A stretch of 64,000 bases of DNA. Origin: Grammothele lineata (taxonomy: Eukaryota > Basidiomycota > Agaricomycetes > Polyporales > Polyporaceae). Numbering within the stretch: the stretch's first letter is position 1; each line of letters opens with the position of its first letter. Of the stretch, positions 49,925-59,644 are shown piece by piece. The stretch is from assembly GCA_002150815.3 (NCBI GenBank), contig NDFF03000055.1, positions 124,001 to 188,000 on the forward strand, written 5' to 3'. The translations under genes were made by a program, and so were the position numbers. The notes under the pieces were generated by a model. It did not search any database. It was not told where the DNA came from and saw only the letters and a list, made by a program, of their open reading frames with translations.

Positions 49925-50594
49925 GTATTGTAATACGAGCCACCTGGGAAACCCGAGAGCACCTCCGGAAAGCTTACAAAGCCTGCCATATAGAGTAGTG
50001 AGCCCCGGAGGGAGCCCGGGGGGTCACCTGACCAGCCTCCGGGGGCAGCAGGTGCACCCGGGTGGCTGATCTGGCTGCCCCGGGCTTAGATCTCCCTAGA
50101 TCTCTCTAAATCTGGGGAAACCTGGGGAGATCTAGGCTTCCCCCCGGGATTCCCGGACCTGGCAGCCCCTCCCGGCGCTTTTGGGGGGTTGCCCGAGGTC
50201 CCCGGGCGTCGTCCCACGGGCGCTTATTCTCCCGCGCCCTCCCTGCGGGCGCACTGGCTGGATTTGGCAGGTGCAGGTGGGGGCAGCAGGCAGGGGTGGG
50301 TGCCCCCCACTGCAGCTCCCTCAAATCTTCACCGATTTTGATGAAGCGAAATGCGTTCTGTGCGCATTTCCAGGGCGTTTCTAACGCACCCAAGACGTTG
50401 AAATTTGGCTCAAAACTGATGAAGCTATGGGGGATGCACTATTAGCACCAATTTCCCACTGATGGAGCTATATCTCCGTCAGTTTTTTTGTCCCCTCGGA
50501 ACGGTTTGGTTTCCCTGAAAGCTGTCAAATATGCGGTTTCAACGAGCCCAAGAACATAATGATCCGTCCACTGGACACAAAGTTATGATACATT
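49925..50594 (+). repeat. Left inverted arm of the 2.6-kb element
   Basis: GC-rich, 670 bp. It includes CTAGATCTCC/GGAGATCTAG strings and one ACGGGCGCTTATT motif (50216-50228). Confidence 0.9.
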
Positions 50595-51710
50595 TACCTC
50601 CTTCAGCTTAGGGGAACAGTACTCCTCTTATATCTTGAGCATTTCTTGATCGTTTTTCAAATGGTTTTGTTTGGCAGGTAGGGTGCATTATGTAGAAGCT
50701 TTGTGCCAAATTCTGTGCAAATGCAATGGCTAGAAACTGTGCAACACCTCCATCAATAATGCAAAAATGCGACAGATAGATTTCAGGTACTATTAGCTAC
50801 ACCATGCTTAGTACAATGCAGTTACAGGTGATACATGCATATGGCAGACATGGTTTACAGCCAGGATGAAGCCAAGGGCTGGTGGTCCAAGTACCCTGGC
50901 AGGCCAACCCTGAACTGTGTAGAGTAAGACGCGTTTGTAAGCGAAATAAGCGCCCGTAAGACGCGTCTTATTGCAGCCAAGCACACCTCAAACATGATCT
51001 CCTTTAGGACCTACACTCATATCAAATAACCAGAGTATATAGCCATGCAGAACATCAAAAATGCGACTCACCATTGAAGGAATCATGCAATTTGGTGAAG
51101 GAACAGAGGAGATATGTGTGATTAGGTGTTGGAGAGGGTGATGTACAGCAGTGTTGCACGGAATTGTGGCTTGCAATGCACCCCAGTGAGAGCCCTCCTA
51201 GGCCTTCATCTCACATATCTCAGCCAGTACTCAATGAAATTACATGGTTCTTTCACCAAACTGTCGCATTTTGAGCTTCTAAGCATATGACACTATCCTT
51301 TCACACCATAAACAGAGTGGGGCATACCAACACCCTAGAACATGGTGAGTGTGGCGCGTTTTCCCACGGGCGCTTATTTTAACGTTTGAGATCGAGACAT
51401 CATAGCTCCCCTCACAGGGGGTGTGTGACTATGGAATTTTGTAGAATACATTTAGACGGCTCTGTGACAATGGGTATGAAATTTGGAGGGAAGAAGAAAA
51501 GTGGAGGGGTTGTTAGAGTGAGAACAAAGTAGAACATCAGCACATAGAGTGGGAAGATAGAGGAACTACAACCAACCATGGAAATCCTTTCATAATTAAG
51601 GACAACAATGTAATGGATGTCTGGTATCTGTGAAAGCAAATCGCTTCAAATTCCATTGACATTTGGCGAAGATATTGACTGTACAGTATTCACCTATCCC
51701 AAACTAGAAG

Positions 51711-52380
51711 AATGTATCATAACTTTGTGTCCAGTGGACGGATCATTATGTTCTTGGGCTCGTTGAAACCGCATATTTTACAGCTTTCAGGGAAACCAAA
51801 CCGTTCCGAGGGGACAAAAAAACTGACGGAGATATAGCTCCATCAGTGGGAAATTGGTGCTAATAGTGCATCCCCCATAGCTTCATCAGTTTTGAGCCAA
51901 ATTTCAACGTCTTGGGTGCGTTAGAAACGCCCTGGAAATGCGCACAGAACGCATTTCGCTTCATCAAAATCGGTGAAGATTTGAGGGAGCTGCAGTGGGG
52001 GGCACCCACCCCTGCCTGCTGCCCCCACCTGCACCTGCCAAATCCAGCCAGTGCGCCCGCAGGGAGGGCGCGGGAGAATAAGCGCCCGTGGGACGACGCC
52101 CGGGGACCTCGGGCAACCCCCCAAAAGCGCCGGGAGGGGCTGCCAGGTCCGGGAATCCCGGGGGGAAGCCTAGATCTCCCCAGGTTTCCCCAGATCTAGA
52201 GAGATCTAGGGAGATCTAAGCCCGGGGCAGCCAGATCAGCCACCCGGGTGCACCTGCTGCCCCCGGAGGCTGGTCAGGTGACCCCCCGGGCTCCCTCCGG
52301 GGCTCACTACTCTATATGGCAGGCTTTGTAAGCTTTCCGGAGGTGCTCTCGGGTTTCCCAGGTGGCTCGTATTACAATAC
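51711..52380 (-). repeat. Right inverted arm of the 2.6-kb element
   Basis: 670 bp, reverse complement of the left arm. One inner base differs (CTGTCAAATATG against CTGTAAAATATG). Confidence 0.9.
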
Positions 52381-52732
52381 GAAAATGTCCGTGGTTTATT
52401 GCAAACAGGGATAGGCAAGGTACCAGTTCGTACTACAATACGAGTACATCAGCTGGTGGTTGCAGAACGATACGGAATCGCGTTTTGCACGCGAACCCAT
52501 GAGCGCCCAATTTGATGGGGCATGTGACCCGGTTCAGCAGGCCCGAGCGGCCGCGCGCCACGCCCCCTCCGCGTGACTTGGGCGCCTACCTCACAGGGAG
52601 CTGCGTCAAGCTCGACAGTCGAGCTTACAAACACCCCCCACCACCTCCGTCTCTGCTGCCCTCAGTGCTCACATCCATTCCTTTACATTTCCTCCTCTTT
52701 ACAACCACTCTACTTCGATTTCTTTCAGCATT

Positions 52733-54361
52733 ATGTCACCCTCTTCTCGATCTTCTTCTCCGGGCGCTGCCTCGGCTACTTCCGAATCCAGCACAGCTTC
52801 CGAGCCACTTCTCGATCCTGTCAACTTCTCGATTTCTTTGACACTCTCTGCTCCTGCGCCTCCTCCGCAGGAGAAGCCCAAGCAAAAGGCCAGTAAACCT
52901 GAGGTCAAGACCAAGGAGCTCTCTTTCCGTCCCTCTTCAGGCAACTACCTCGCCTTTCTTCGCGAGGTTCTCTTGCAGTGCAGTCTCGACACCCTTCGAG
53001 TCTCGGACAAGCGCCCCTATCCCTTCAAGTACTATTGCAAGGGTGTAACGTGAGTTATTGTCTCTCTTGAGCTTTATACATATACGCTAACTCATGGCTA
53101 AGCAAATCGAATGCTGTCTCTGTGAAGAATGCCACCGAGTACTCTGCACTCGTGGCAAAGATCCGTGATCGGAAGCTCACATCGGTGAATGTTCTGATCA
53201 CCGAGCTTGAGATCCGTGCACGCTGCAAGGAGGTATGTCATAGTCTGTGCTTCCTGTATGTGTCTATCTCACTGTGTGATTAGAACACTCAGAATAGCGA
53301 CTCGGATAGTGCCTCGCACGAGGAGACTTCAGCATCAGCTACGGTGAGTGATTGTGTCACAATGCAGATTTGTAGAATATGTTTGCTGAAACAATGTATG
53401 AATGTCTAGGTGCTTAGCTCTTTTGAAGAGATCATTGCTGGTCATCGGTTGAAGCTTGAGGAGCGTTACACCACCTCGAGTGGATGCTGCCAGTACGATC
53501 ATGGGATCGCTGGGTGCACACCCGTTTCCCTTACCCCTTATTGTCTCTGCCAGTGGGCAGTTGCTATTATAAGTGTTAGTTGTGTTCTATTGAATGTGAT
53601 GACTGATTCGCTCGCAGCATGAAGGCAAGGCTACGTATGACAAGCCACCTTCAATCGCCTGCTTTGATCCTGTCAAGCAGCACCAGTCTCTTCGCTCTGC
53701 TCCCCCTACCGAGACTTCCCAGTCGGAAACGGCTGAGATTCTACGGGCTGTGTTTGGCTTTATAGGGGGTCAGCACGGTGCTGGTGAGCCAACGACTCCT
53801 CGTAAGCACAATCACTCTGCTTGCTCGATCCCACCAAGCCCCTCAGACCTGTCTCGTTGCCTTTCCTATATTGCTGGACGCCCGGAGTTTGGTCTCCCGG
53901 ATGTTCAGCAGTATCAGGTGGGCTTAGAGCGGGAGGGCTATGCGCCTGATCTCATTGGGGATCTTGATCAGGATGACCTTACTGCGAGTCCCATCAGGAT
54001 GTTTAAGGGTGATGCTATGCGTATGAAGCGTGCCTGCAAGGCATGGTGGGATGCACCTGATGGTAAGCACTTGCGCCCCAGTCATGTGGCTCCTGCTAGT
54101 CAGCATACCCCTGCTGCTAGCTCGAGCAGCACAGCTGTGATTGTGCACTATGAGCGTCGTTGGATTGAGCCAGATGGGAAGATTACTGGCAGAAACAGCT
54201 TCTTCGCGCCGCCAATGTCCCACAACAAGGACTGGACCCCAGCTGATCCTGTCCCTGATCCGGCGACCGATGGACAGTTGTTTTATCAGGATGTTGCACG
54301 TGGGGATGAGTGGTTTGAAGTTCCTCCTGATTTTATTGTTCCTGAGCCAGAGGCTGTGTAG
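52733..54361 (+). CDS. Second gene of the mariner-type element, SAM-like domain protein
   Basis: A multi-exon gene convergent with the transposase. Exon 1 encodes a Ser/Pro-rich start (MSPSSRSSSPGAAS) and ELSFRPSSGNYLAFLREVLL with KRPYPFKYYCKG. Short middle exons give SALVAKIRDRKLTSVNVLIT, then LSSFEEIIAGHRLKLEERY. The last exon holds DLSRCLSYIAGRPEFGLPDV, YQVGLEREGYAPDLIGDLDQ and MFKGDAMRMKRACKAWWD, which together look like a SAM domain. Then come YERRWIEPDGKITGRNSFF and the end PDFIVPEPEAV. I recall similar proteins beside transposases in basidiomycetes, but no function. It may bind DNA or the transposase. Exon borders in the middle (53,050-53,640) are uncertain. Confidence 0.6.
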
Positions 54362-54410
54362 CAGATGCTTTTTTGCAACCTATATTAGAGTATGTTCATG
54401 TAATAGGGCA

Positions 54411-55469
54411 CTACAGATAACCTGATGCCTTGAACCATCCCTCAGCCATTGTTGGTGTGACATCCTCACAAGCCTCACTAATGTCCATCAGGCTGACTTT
54501 TTTTGGTTCACGGCGGCGAAGATGCCCCTTGATGTATGAGAATGCAAGTTCGATAGGGTTCCAATCAGGGGAGTAGGGGGGTAGGAAAATCAGCTTGCAA
54601 TCTGCTGCTAGTTAGAAAGATATTTCATAAATGTGTAATTGTAACACACGGGCTTCATCCTCCACCAACTCACACACAGCTGCAGCATGATGAATGTTAC
54701 AGTTGTCCAATATGAGAACACTCCGTGGTTCTGGGTATGGGTTGGTAAGAGGTATCTGGAGTATGCGTTAGCTGAGAGATGCCTTATAATTGATAGGAGC
54801 ACAAACCACAAAATCATGAAGAAACTCAATAAAAAGCTCCGAGGTAACTGAGCCTTCAAAGATCTTATGTGTGATGATGCCATCCAAGGTGAGAATAGGG
54901 AGGAGGGAGTAGCGCTTGCCCCGCACAAAGCAAGCACGCTGCACACAGCAGGCTCCTAAAGGTGCCCAGCCTCGCTTGCGTCGCAGGGCACACTTGTCAA
55001 CTGCACTTTCATTGGCAAATATGAGCATCCAGGGACCGGGAGCTTCAAGACCGATTTGATTCATGAATGCTGCTCGGATGAGGTTGTTGCGCTCTGCAGC
55101 CTGTTGGGAGACAAGCTTTGACGAGTAATGCATGCGCTGAAGGGTGCGAACGAGTGTCGAAAAGGAGACTGTGGTGCCATACTCAGCTGTGAGCTTGTGC
55201 TGAATCTCATCCAAGTAGAGAGTTGGATTCTCAGAAAGGATGGCTCGGATGTACTCGGCAGCTTCCGTGGAGAGGATACGGTTGCGGCCAGCATGCGGTG
55301 CAAAAGGATTGGTGATAGTGCCGAATTTGCGGACATATTCAAGGGTTTTGTAGGCTAGGCTCTTCTTGATCCCCAAGATGTTGCAAATCTCAGATACAGA
55401 GCGGCCCTGATCTAGGAAAAGAACAGGAATTCGAGCCTTGAGGTCCTTGGATACTGTCCGTCAAGGCAT
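54411..55469 (-). pseudogene. IS630/Tc1-mariner-type transposase, inactivated
   Basis: The frame starts MP-stop-RTVSKDLKARIPVLF, so codon 3 is TGA. A helix-turn-helix follows (VSEICNILGIKKSLAYKTLE), then LSENPTLYLDEIQHKLTAEY and the DDE domain MLIFANESAVDKC, KRGWAPLG, LPILTLDGIITHKIFEGSVT, LILDNCNIHHAA, PPYSPDWNPIELAFSYIK, ending in WFKASGYL. Two introns (after HDFV and after EDEAR) are removed with normal signals. The first catalytic Asp, usually in ADES, is Asn here (ANES); the second Asp and the Glu are present. Two independent lesions make it inactive. Confidence 0.85.
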
Positions 55470-55648
55470 GGTGGGTGTGAGGCTGCAGTGCGAGCAAAGA
55501 ACGAGCTCAAGAGGCTTGATCAGGTTGTTCAATGGACAAGGCGGCGAGCAGGCGCCGGCGGCGCGTGGGGCGCTTATCTACATCACGCGACTCGAACGAA
55601 GCGCCAGCCGTCGCGCGCAAAACGCGATTCCGTATCATTCTGCAACTA

Positions 55649-55872
55649 GCTGTAAGTACCTCTCTTTCCCTTGTATGTTCCAGCTCTCTTGCAGTGATTG
55701 TGCCAGTTACTAATACCGCTTGTACGTTTTCATAGCTTCTTCTGTCAAGGTGAAACATGTTTTCAGTCGTGGTACGCCGCTAGGACTTTCGCATGTACGC
55801 AATGCTGAGCTCCGAGTCTACTCGGTCCGTCCTATGCTAATGTCAGTAGAGCACTCTTGGGCTCATACATGA
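55649..55872 (+). pseudogene. hAT transposase remnant, last part
   Basis: After the mariner right end, SSVKVKHVFSRG and LSHVRN followed by VRPMLMSVEHSWAH resemble the hAT dimerisation end (SSVxxERxFSRG..LSxxRN..). This continues the segment broken at 49836. Confidence 0.6.
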
Positions 55873-56252
55873 TGCCGATGATCTTAAGGAGGTCGCATGA
55901 CTTTCTGAAGTTGTCGGGGACGAGTCAGATATCCCTGAGGAGACTGGGACAGGCTCAGATGACAATCGCAGTAAGCCTCTGAAGATGATATGGATTAGTA
56001 GATTTATCGTGGGTTTATGAGGGAGGACGCGTGTGATGTCCTCTGGGGGAAATACACTCGTAAGTGATCTTGATCTCCGTACATCTCTCCATCTATGGAC
56101 GGGTATACCCGCAAAAACCCGTACCCCCGTCCGAAATACCCATACCCTCTCAAAACCCATACCCTACAACCAAGGGTACATGGACCGCGCGGGTCCGGGT
56201 ATGGGTACGCTTGAAAAACCCGTACCCGACCCGTGCCATGTGGCATGCCCTA

Positions 56253-56260
56253 CTGTTGTG
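56253..56260. repeat. Right target-site duplication of the hAT element
   Basis: CTGTTGTG, identical to 48942-48949. Confidence 0.9.
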
Positions 56261-56573
56261 ACTCGTGAGTGCCTAACTAAACAGTACACAACATGGCCAG
56301 ACTATAACAAATACTACAATCAGGTGACTCCCCGGTCCTTACCAGACCGACGGCGATGCACAAAAAGAACAAATGTCGGCCGCGGAGAGCCAGAGATGAG
56401 TGTGTGCGGAAGGCTTGAGAACACCTGTCCTAATGCATCGGAAGATTGCGAAGATCCCCGTCAATGGACGTGGTTCAAGCCGCTGCAGCAAATGAACATG
56501 GAGCTACCTGATTGCCATATGCACATGCAGACGATGCAGGGTGCACATGCGATCACGGCTTTTGATGGAGTGG
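56261..56573. other. Short spacer between the hAT and Gypsy-3
   Basis: 313 bp with no recognisable gene or repeat. Confidence 0.5.
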
Positions 56574-56991
56574 TGTTACGCCGAGGCCTGTGCGGGCGCC
56601 TATGGGATGTATGACGAGCGCACGCGGTCGAGGGTCGAGGGATCTGGGTAGACGTACGCCGAAGAGGCAAAGTCGAGCACTGTGGTAGAGGGCGAGCAAC
56701 ACACGGGGGTTCTGTGGGGAGAGAGGCCTTGATTGGGAAAGGAGGTCAAACTAAGGAGCGTCCTCAGGGAGACCCAAACTATATAAGTACATGGGGAACA
56801 ATGACTATGGACGATCGCGAGAGAGTCCGGACAATAGAGACAAGGGCGCGAGACGATGACTCCAAGTGAGTCACGATGAGTCGTACATACAATAGCGATG
56901 TTGAATCGCCGCGGGACTGAATGGTACAGAGGTTGCGCTCATTGAGGAACAGGAAAGGAAAAAGAAAATACCGGGCCAGAATGTTGTAACA
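56574..56991 (-). repeat. LTR of Gypsy-3
   Basis: 418 bp with TGTTAC..GTAACA ends. The first 60 bp carry about ten differences from the Gypsy-2 LTR; the rest looks identical. Confidence 0.92.
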
Positions 56992-57028
56992 TTACCCCTG
57001 CTCTATCCTGACGCTACCCTGTAGCGTC

Positions 57029-57844
57029 TCAGACCTCGGTATCGTCGGGCGAGCCTTCGCCTGCCATGGGGTCTTCCACCTCCTCGCCGTCCCATCGGTC
57101 GACGACACGAATCTCGCCATCCGAGTCCACACCGTACTTGTCCTTCTGCATCTCCAAGAAGTCTTCGTAGGGGCCCACGTAACCGGGGCTCGAGCTGCAA
57201 CTAGTGACAGGAGGAGACACCTGACTGGTGCTTGCGACGGGAGGAGGCGCCTGGGTGGTAGATGGGTAAGCGATGCGGGCGGAGCGTTGGCTCTGCCAGG
57301 ACTGACGAGAGGAGGAGCTGCCCGTGTTGCTCCTTTGCCCGGTGAGGTGGCGGCCACGGCGGGCCATCTGGGCGATGCACGGAGGAGGGTTCAAGAGATG
57401 GGGGACCTGTGGAGGGACTGGAGGAGCAGGGACCAGGGGAGGATGGACATTGATGTCGTTGGCTGGGATGGCCGCTCTGGCTGCTGCGAGCTGCTGCGGG
57501 TCGAGGAGGTTGTGGTAGGTGCTGGCGTGAACGTAGGGAATGTGACTGTGGGTGTGGTCAACGATGGTTTCAAGGGAATAGGTGAGACGGTCCTGCTGGT
57601 GGACCAGATTCTGTTCGGCGGTGTGGAGGGCGTTCATCGCAGATTGGACAGCCCCTAGGGACTCGCGAGAATACTGGACAGCCAGGTTCACGTCCCGGGC
57701 CACGTCGAGGACATCGCCGAGGTAATGCTCCTCGCCGACAAGCCTGTTGCGGAAGATCTCGAAGTGGCGGCGAGGGAGTTGGACGAGGTTGATGACGACG
57801 GTACGGGTCTGCTGGCGTGTGCGGATGGGGAAGTGTCTGGACAT
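57029..57844 (-). CDS. Gypsy-3 ORF3, unknown protein of 271 residues
   Basis: Translation identical to the Gypsy-2 ORF3 and co-linear with that of Gypsy-1. Intact although neighbouring pol has three stops. No recognised domain. Confidence 0.72.
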   Translation of the reverse strand: MSRHFPIRTRQQTRTVVINLVQLPRRHFEIFRNRLVGEEHYLGDVLDVARDVNLAVQYSRESLGAVQSAMNALHTAEQNLVHQQDRLTYSLETIVDHTHSHIPYVHASTYHNLLDPQQLAAARAAIPANDINVHPPLVPAPPVPPQVPHLLNPPPCIAQMARRGRHLTGQRSNTGSSSSRQSWQSQRSARIAYPSTTQAPPPVASTSQVSPPVTSCSSSPGYVGPYEDFLEMQKDKYGVDSDGEIRVVDRWDGEEVEDPMAGEGSPDDTEV

Positions 57845-57923
57845 GTTGGTGGTGAGGGTGCGAGTGCGAGTGCGAGTGCGAGTGTGAGTGCGAGTGCGGG
57901 TGCGAGTGCACTGGTTGTAGATT

Positions 57924-59105
57924 TCAGAGGCGATGGGTGCGCTTATAAGCTTTCAGGACTTCCTGTAAATGTTCCAAATTCCTCTCTGGTTCCCAGGAGT
58001 TTTCGCTTGTCGGGTAGTCTTTCCATTTGACAAAGAATTGCATCTTCCCGTATCGTTTCCAATGTCCGACGATTGCTTCCACTTCCCATTCTTCTTCTCC
58101 TTTGACAAGGTCAGGTGGTGGAAGGAGATAGTTCGGGCCGTGCGTGTTGTTCTCCTTGTACGGGGTGAGAAGGCTGGCGTGGAATACGGGGTGGATTTTC
58201 CATTGGGCAGGGAGGTCCAGCTTGTACGTAAGCGGTCCAAGGACTTCCACGATCGTGAGAGGGCCTTATCTTTTCATGGCCAGCTTTTTGTTGTCCTTGA
58301 GAAAGCGGAGGTGCTTCGCTTCTAGCCAGACCTTCTGACCCTTTTCGAAGGGTTTGAATCCCCGAGTGATCCGTTGCGCTATGTGTTATCGTGCAAGCTC
58401 GTGCGCTGCCATCGCTTCCTGTCTGACTTTCTCCAGGTTGTCGAGACGTTCTTCGACCGCTGGTACGACTGTCTTGGGGGTGACTGATGGGATTGCCCTT
58501 GGGTTGTAGCCCATCATGAGGAAGAAAGGCGATGCGTTGCGGTTTTGTGCGAGCCTTTGGTTGTGTGTGAACTCCAAATCTGGCAAGAAGTCCGACCATG
58601 TCTCCGGGTGGTTAGCATAGAATGCCCGGAGGTATGCTTCAATTCCCTGGTTCATGCGCTCCGTTCCTCCATCGGTCTGTGGGTGATACGCCGTACTTAT
58701 GGACGACTTGATGCCTGTGAGTCAGGTGAGCTCTTGGAAGACTTTTGCTGAGAATTGGGGGCCTCTATCTGAGATGATGCGCGTTGGTAGTCCGAAGTGT
58801 TTGTACAGGTTCTGGTGGATGAGGTGTGTTGTCCCTAGCGCATCGATGGTTTTTGTGCAAGGAGCAAGAATTACCCCCTTCGTAGCGTCGTGGTCTGCCA
58901 TGACCATGAGTGCATCAAAACTGTTAAATGGGGGTAGGTTGGTGATGAAGTTGACTGAGGTGGTGTCGAATGGGTAAGCGTTGGGCCTTGCAGGGATCGG
59001 CATGAGTGGGGGTACGGTTGGATGAGTGTTGATCTTGGTTTGCTGGCAAGTTGCGCAACCTGCGACATAGTTCCGTACAAACACTGCCATGCCGGGCCAC
59101 CAGTA
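57924..59105 (-). pseudogene. pol: Gypsy-3 pol fragment (integrase, chromodomain)
   Basis: Contains the same three stop codons as Gypsy-2 in the same places (after ELARK-type and KR contexts and after FQEL-T) and the same Asp-to-Asn change at SVNFIT. Interrupted at 59105 by the Copia element. Confidence 0.92.
59101..59105. repeat. Presumed left target-site duplication of the Copia element
   Basis: CAGTA belongs to the Gypsy target (CCACCAGTAGTCTC in Gypsy-1, 37892-37906). The right copy would lie outside the window. Confidence 0.5.
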
Positions 59106-59378
59106 TGTTGAACTTACCGTATTTAGGACTGTTACGTAGTCACGGACACTGGATTGCTGTACGATACTTCTATCTTTCGATACCGCATGGTCTCTTGTCT
59201 TCTATCACTGTCCTGTGTATTCCTGTGCGTTCTACGACGCTTCTGTGATCCTTTGGCTGTGCGTAGCTGTACTTGTGACCTGTTCCTTTGTTCCGGATAT
59301 GTACATCCTTGTATTTGTATTAGTTCACATGCGGACATCCTTACCATCACTCGCTTACGTATGCTGCTCCTGCTCGTG

Positions 59379-59386
59379 TATATAAG
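59379..59386 (+). promoter_or_regulatory. TATA box in the Copia LTR
   Basis: TATATAAG; the transcript should start near 59410, just before the duplicated segment at 59415. Confidence 0.65.
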
Positions 59387-59437
59387 GAGGACTTTCCCCT
59401 ACGCACTGCTCCTCAGTCTTCGCTCTCATACTGAGGA

Positions 59438-59491
59438 GTAAGTACACTCGTTTACTATATGCTTACTATGCTTACTTACATGTACTTGTAG
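59438..59491 (+). other. 54-nt intron in the Copia LTR (5' leader)
   Basis: GTAAGT at 59438 and TTGTAG ending at 59491. Its removal would join CTGAGGA to TCGCATTCTGTGTG, and exactly this joined sequence (with one inserted base) is present without the intron at 59554-59575. Three ATGs lie inside the intron and would be removed. Confidence 0.75.
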
Positions 59492-59644
59492 TCGCATTCT
59501 GTGTGTCTTACAGGTACCGTTATATGCAATATAACTGAGTCTTCGCTCTCATACTGAGGATCGCATTACTGTGTGTCTTACAGGTGTCACACGGCGGCGC
59601 TGCCCTTCAGGTTCAGCACACCACTGCGGTTCTAGACTTCGACA

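Larger units (their letters stand above)
49846..52458. mobile_element. 2.6-kb non-coding element with 670-bp inverted arms
   Basis: Inserted seven bases inside the mariner terminal repeat, with the 7-bp duplication GTTGCAG on both sides (49839-49845 and 52459-52465). Its ends are CAGCAGATGATGTA and CACCAGCTGATGTA (reverse complement). The outer 79 bp of each arm are diverged, but 49925-50594 and 51711-52380 are near-perfect reverse complements (one difference noted). The central 1.1 kb has no recognisable coding sequence. It is probably a non-autonomous foldback-like DNA transposon; the superfamily is unresolved. Confidence 0.85.
49839..55646 (-). mobile_element. Two-gene IS630/Tc1-mariner-type element inside the hAT
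   Basis: Flanked by TA on both sides (49837-49838 and 55647-55648). The terminal inverted repeats match over 34 nt with two mismatches: GTTGCAGAACGATACGGAAT onward on the left (split by the nested element at 49846-52465) and GTTGCAGAATGATACGGAAT onward on the right, reverse-complemented. Without the nested element it is about 3.2 kb. It carries a broken transposase (minus) and a convergent second gene (plus). Confidence 0.85.
48950..56252 (+). mobile_element. hAT transposon remnant carrying two nested insertions
   Basis: Begins TAGGGCATAGCACGGGTCGG and ends with the reverse complement of TAGGGCATGCCACATGGCAC followed by GGGTCGGGTACGGG. It is flanked by the perfect 8-bp duplication CTGTTGTG typical of hAT. 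Both ends are packed with GGGTACGGGT/ACCCGTACCC-type repeats (48,960-49,070 and 56,095-56,235). Removing the nested mariner leaves about 1.5 kb, so it is a deleted copy that keeps only transposase C-terminal remnants. Confidence 0.9.
56574..59105 (-). mobile_element. Gypsy-3: inverted twin of Gypsy-2, cut by a Copia insertion
   Basis: 2,532 bp, exactly the length of 44714-47245 and its reverse complement except for scattered differences in the outermost 60 bp of the LTR. It holds LTR, ORF3 and the chromodomain/integrase end of pol, then stops at CAGTA where the Copia LTR begins. Confidence 0.93.
59106..59644 (+). repeat. 5' LTR of the Copia element
   Basis: Begins TGTTGAAC and probably ends CTTCGACA, where a primer-site-like GGTTATGAGCCC follows directly. 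An alternative end is 59618 (GTTCAGCA). The partner LTR is outside the window, so the end is not proven. TATATAAG is at 59379-59386. Confidence 0.75.

Noticed and set aside
50106..50393. 95-codon frame in both arms of the palindromic element
   Set aside because: Its presence in both arms only reflects the inverted repeat. It has low-complexity Pro/Gly/Arg content and no family.
59611..59618. Alternative Copia LTR end at GTTCAGCA
   Set aside because: It pairs well with TGTTGAAC but no primer-site-like sequence follows; the end at 59644 is followed by GGTTATGAGCCC. Not fully excluded.
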